From contig CAJYKY010000092.1 of the NCBI GenBank assembly GCA_913775005.1, positions 1 through 16,936 of the forward strand: a stretch of DNA of 16,936 bases, given 5' to 3'. A program made the position numbers and the translations under genes. The notes under the pieces are model-generated. The model was not told the DNA's origin, did no database searches, and saw nothing but the letters and a program-made list of their open reading frames with translations. Below are positions 15,478 to 16,936 of this stretch, one piece after another (the stretch's first letter is position 1; each line of letters starts with the position of its first letter). This DNA is from an uncultured Achromobacter sp. (GTDB taxonomy: Bacteria > Pseudomonadota > Gammaproteobacteria > Burkholderiales > Burkholderiaceae_B).

Positions 15478-15824
15478 CCGATTCTTCTCTTAGCGCCGCC
15501 GATATCCTGGCGCGCATTGCCGACACGCTGGAAACCCGCCTGCCCGAAAACGGCGGTGACCCGGCCACGTCCTATTCGGCCAAGCTGCTGGCCAAAGGCC
15601 CCGATTCTTTCCTGAAGAAGATCGGCGAAGAAGCCACCGAGCTGGTCATGGCCGCCAAAGACGGCGTGCCGGACCGCATCGTCAGTGAAACGGCCGATTT
15701 GTGGTTCCACTGCCTAGTGGCGCTGACGCACTACAAGCTGCGCCCGCAAGACGTATTGGCCGAGCTGGCCCGCCGCGAAGGCCTGTCCGGCCTGGCGGAG
15801 AAGGCCAGCCGCCCCAAAGACTGA
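15474..15824 (+). CDS. hisE: HisE, phosphoribosyl-ATP pyrophosphatase
   Basis: HisE removes pyrophosphate from PR-ATP, the second pathway step. The 116-residue all-alpha product belongs to the MazG-like superfamily; metal-binding acidic residues are in KKIGEEATELVMAAK (Glu52, Glu53, Glu56) and SETADLWFH (Glu72, Asp75). The start at 15474 is set by the ATGA overlap with hisI. A longer open frame begins at 15255 but that part is a shadow of hisI. It is the last his gene; the HIT gene starts 16 bases later. Confidence 0.95.
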   Translation: MTDSSLSAADILARIADTLETRLPENGGDPATSYSAKLLAKGPDSFLKKIGEEATELVMAAKDGVPDRIVSETADLWFHCLVALTHYKLRPQDVLAELARREGLSGLAEKASRPKD

Positions 15825-15840
15825 CCCCGGAGCCCGGAAC

Positions 15841-16209
15841 ATGAGCGACAACTGTATTTTCTGCAAGATCGCCGCTGGCGACATCCCGTCCAAGAAGGTC
15901 TACGAAGACGAGGACTTTGTTGCATTCCACGATATCAATCCGGCAGCACCGGTACATTTGCTGCTGATCCCTCGACGTCATGTCACATCCATGCAGGATA
16001 TTACGGGCGAGGACGCAGGTTGGTTGGGTAGAATGATGTCGTTGGCGCCGCGGCTAGCAGCCGAAAACGGTTGCCGTCCGGGCCCTGATGGCGGATTTCG
16101 CATCATGATCAACTCTGGCGTCGAAGGCGGCCAGGAAGTCCCGCATCTGCATTTCCACATCATTGGCGGCTCGCGACCCTGGAAAGGACGCGTGGCCCCC
16201 ACCGCGTAA
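15841..16209 (+). CDS. hinT: HIT-family nucleotide-binding hydrolase (HinT type)
   Basis: This 122-residue cytoplasmic protein has the histidine triad PHLHFHIIGG (101-110), with His102, His104 and His106; the middle His is the expected nucleophile for hydrolysing purine nucleoside phosphoramidates. The N-terminal CIFCKI pair (Cys5, Cys8) suggests a zinc site as in some Hint proteins. NPAAPVHLLLIPRRHV (33-48) and FRIMINSGVEGGQEV (86-100) are typical. In many betaproteobacteria this gene lies between hisE and tatA, as here. Codons about 28-90 use A/T-ending and rare triplets (GCA, GTA, ACA, CGA, AGA, CTA, GGA) far more often than neighbouring genes do. The physiological substrate is not known. 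Confidence 0.93.
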   Translation: MSDNCIFCKIAAGDIPSKKVYEDEDFVAFHDINPAAPVHLLLIPRRHVTSMQDITGEDAGWLGRMMSLAPRLAAENGCRPGPDGGFRIMINSGVEGGQEVPHLHFHIIGGSRPWKGRVAPTA

Positions 16210-16212
16210 TTC

Positions 16213-16217
16213 GGAGA
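16213..16217 (+). promoter_or_regulatory. Ribosome binding site of tatA
   Basis: GGAGA at 16213-16217 lies six bases before the ATG at 16224 and just after the HIT gene stop, fixing the tatA start. Confidence 0.7.
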
Positions 16218-16223
16218 AACATC

Positions 16224-16451
16224 ATGGGTAGTTTCAGCATTTGGCATTGGTTGGTCGTTCTGGTCATCGTGGCGCTGATTTTCGGCACCAAGAAGCTGCG
16301 CAACATCGGCTCGGATCTGGGCGGTGCAGTAAAGGGTTTCAAGGAAGGCATGAAGGACGCCAACGGCGAAAAGCCGGCCGACCCGATCGCGCAGCAGCGC
16401 GTCTCCGGCGAAACCATCGACGTGCAGGCCAAGGAAAAGACCAACTCCTGA
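16224..16451 (+). CDS. tatA: TatA, twin-arginine translocase pore-forming subunit
   Basis: TatA assembles at the inner membrane to let folded twin-arginine proteins pass. The 75-residue chain has a very short periplasmic N-terminus, one membrane helix at about 5-20, the Phe20-Gly21 hinge, and the amphipathic helix TKKLRNIGSDLGGAVKGFKEGMK (22-44), followed by a charged, probably disordered tail. The FG hinge and amphipathic KLRNIGSDLG pattern distinguish TatA from TatB. The sequence begins MGSFSIWHW. It is 14 bases downstream of the HIT gene and 72 bases before tatB. Confidence 0.95.
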   Translation: MGSFSIWHWLVVLVIVALIFGTKKLRNIGSDLGGAVKGFKEGMKDANGEKPADPIAQQRVSGETIDVQAKEKTNS

Positions 16452-16469
16452 TCTTGACGCCAGTCTCCC

Positions 16470-16493
16470 GGGCCGCCCTTTCCAGGCCGGCCC
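16470..16493 (+). repeat. Hairpin between tatA and tatB
   Basis: GGGCCG (16470-16475) pairs with CGGCCC (16488-16493) around a 12-base loop and is followed by TTATTGCTT. It starts 18 bases after the tatA stop. The form resembles a weak terminator and would be well placed to lower tatB and tatC relative to tatA, which the translocase needs in excess. Function is inferred. Confidence 0.5.
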
Positions 16494-16523
16494 TTATTGC
16501 TTCAATTCCCAAGCGGCCGTCGA

Positions 16524-16936
16524 ATGTTTGATGTCAGCCTCACTGAACTGATGGTGATCGGCGTCGTCGCCTTGATCGTCATCGGCCCCGAACGCCTGCC
16601 CAAAGTAGCCCGCACCGTCGGCCACCTGCTTGGGCGCGCGCAACGTTACGTCAATGACGTGAAGTCCGATATCCAGCGCGAAATCGAGCTGGACGAACTG
16701 CGCAAGTTCAAAAGCGAAATGGAAGATGCCGCGCAAGGCGTGCAGCAGTCGTTGAATGACACGCATGCATCGTTGCAGGAACCCGTGCAGCAATTCCGCG
16801 CGGAACTCGACGAAGTGGCCCGCCAGGCCAGCGGCAAGACTGAACCCGTGATCGTGGGTGATGCCTCTGCCGAGCACGCGCCGGGCGAGCTCACGTCCGC
16901 CGACGCCGCCCGCAGCATTGCGCCGCCGGCCCCCAG
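16524..16936 (+). CDS. tatB: TatB, twin-arginine translocase receptor subunit (3' end missing)
   Basis: The frame from ATG 16524 stays open to the window edge, giving 137 codons. The start MFDVSLTELMVIGVVALIVIGPERLP contains the TatB hallmarks: Glu8 before or in the membrane helix (about 5-21) and the Gly21-Pro22 hinge with ERLP. A long amphipathic, probably coiled region (about residues 25-100, rich in Gln, Glu, Asp and Arg) follows, then a Pro/Ala-rich tail. TatB with TatC recognises twin-arginine signal peptides. tatC is expected just downstream but lies outside the window. No strong Shine-Dalgarno is seen before the ATG. Confidence 0.95.
   Translation, partial: MFDVSLTELMVIGVVALIVIGPERLPKVARTVGHLLGRAQRYVNDVKSDIQREIELDELRKFKSEMEDAAQGVQQSLNDTHASLQEPVQQFRAELDEVARQASGKTEPVIVGDASAEHAPGELTSADAARSIAPPAP

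Overview
This is a gene-dense, high-GC stretch of bacterial chromosome in which every supported gene lies on the + strand. The Bug-type solute receptor at the left edge, the separate (unfused) hisB, hisI and hisE, the short-form HisG and the overall order mla - ABC pair - bolA/ibaG - murA - his - HIT - tat all suggest a betaproteobacterium. The Alcaligenaceae (Achromobacter/Bordetella-like) are the best guess. That taxonomic call is inference from gene content, not from a database search.

Left edge (1-1692): the 3' part of a tripartite-tricarboxylate-transporter type periplasmic binding protein, then a class I nitronate monooxygenase-like flavoprotein. A 289-base gap (1693-1981) follows. It holds a good sigma70-type promoter (TTGTGA-16-TACAAT) and a long GC-rich leader for the mla operon.

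Mla block (1982-5667): mlaF, mlaE, mlaD, mlaA and mlaC encode ABC ATPase, permease, MCE-domain protein, outer-membrane lipoprotein and periplasmic lipid chaperone. Together these form the retrograde phospholipid trafficking system that keeps the outer membrane asymmetric. The usual STAS-domain subunit gene mlaB is not present; instead there is a 176-base gap with a probable terminator hairpin and a TATAAT box.

Middle block (5844-8984): a YadG/YadH-like ABC exporter pair, a short BolA-family protein (IbaG type) and murA, linked by 1-4 base stop/start overlaps or short gaps. In E. coli, mla genes, ibaG and murA are also neighbours, so the envelope-biogenesis theme is conserved.

Histidine block (8981-15824): hisG, D, C, B, H, A, F, I and E encode all the core pathway steps except a HisZ subunit and a histidinol-phosphate phosphatase, which must lie elsewhere. 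hisG overlaps murA, so histidine synthesis appears to be read through from the envelope genes; no his leader peptide or attenuator is seen.

Right edge (15841-16936): a HIT-family nucleotide hydrolase (HinT type), tatA and the 5' part of tatB, for twin-arginine protein export.

I see no mobile element, CRISPR array, tRNA, rRNA or phage gene. The window looks like conserved housekeeping chromosome and I found no convincing undescribed system. The points most worth a second look are the missing mlaB, an extended linker in HisH, several strong inter-gene hairpins inside operons (mlaD-mlaA, hisG-hisD, tatA-tatB), and an unusual codon patch in the HIT gene.
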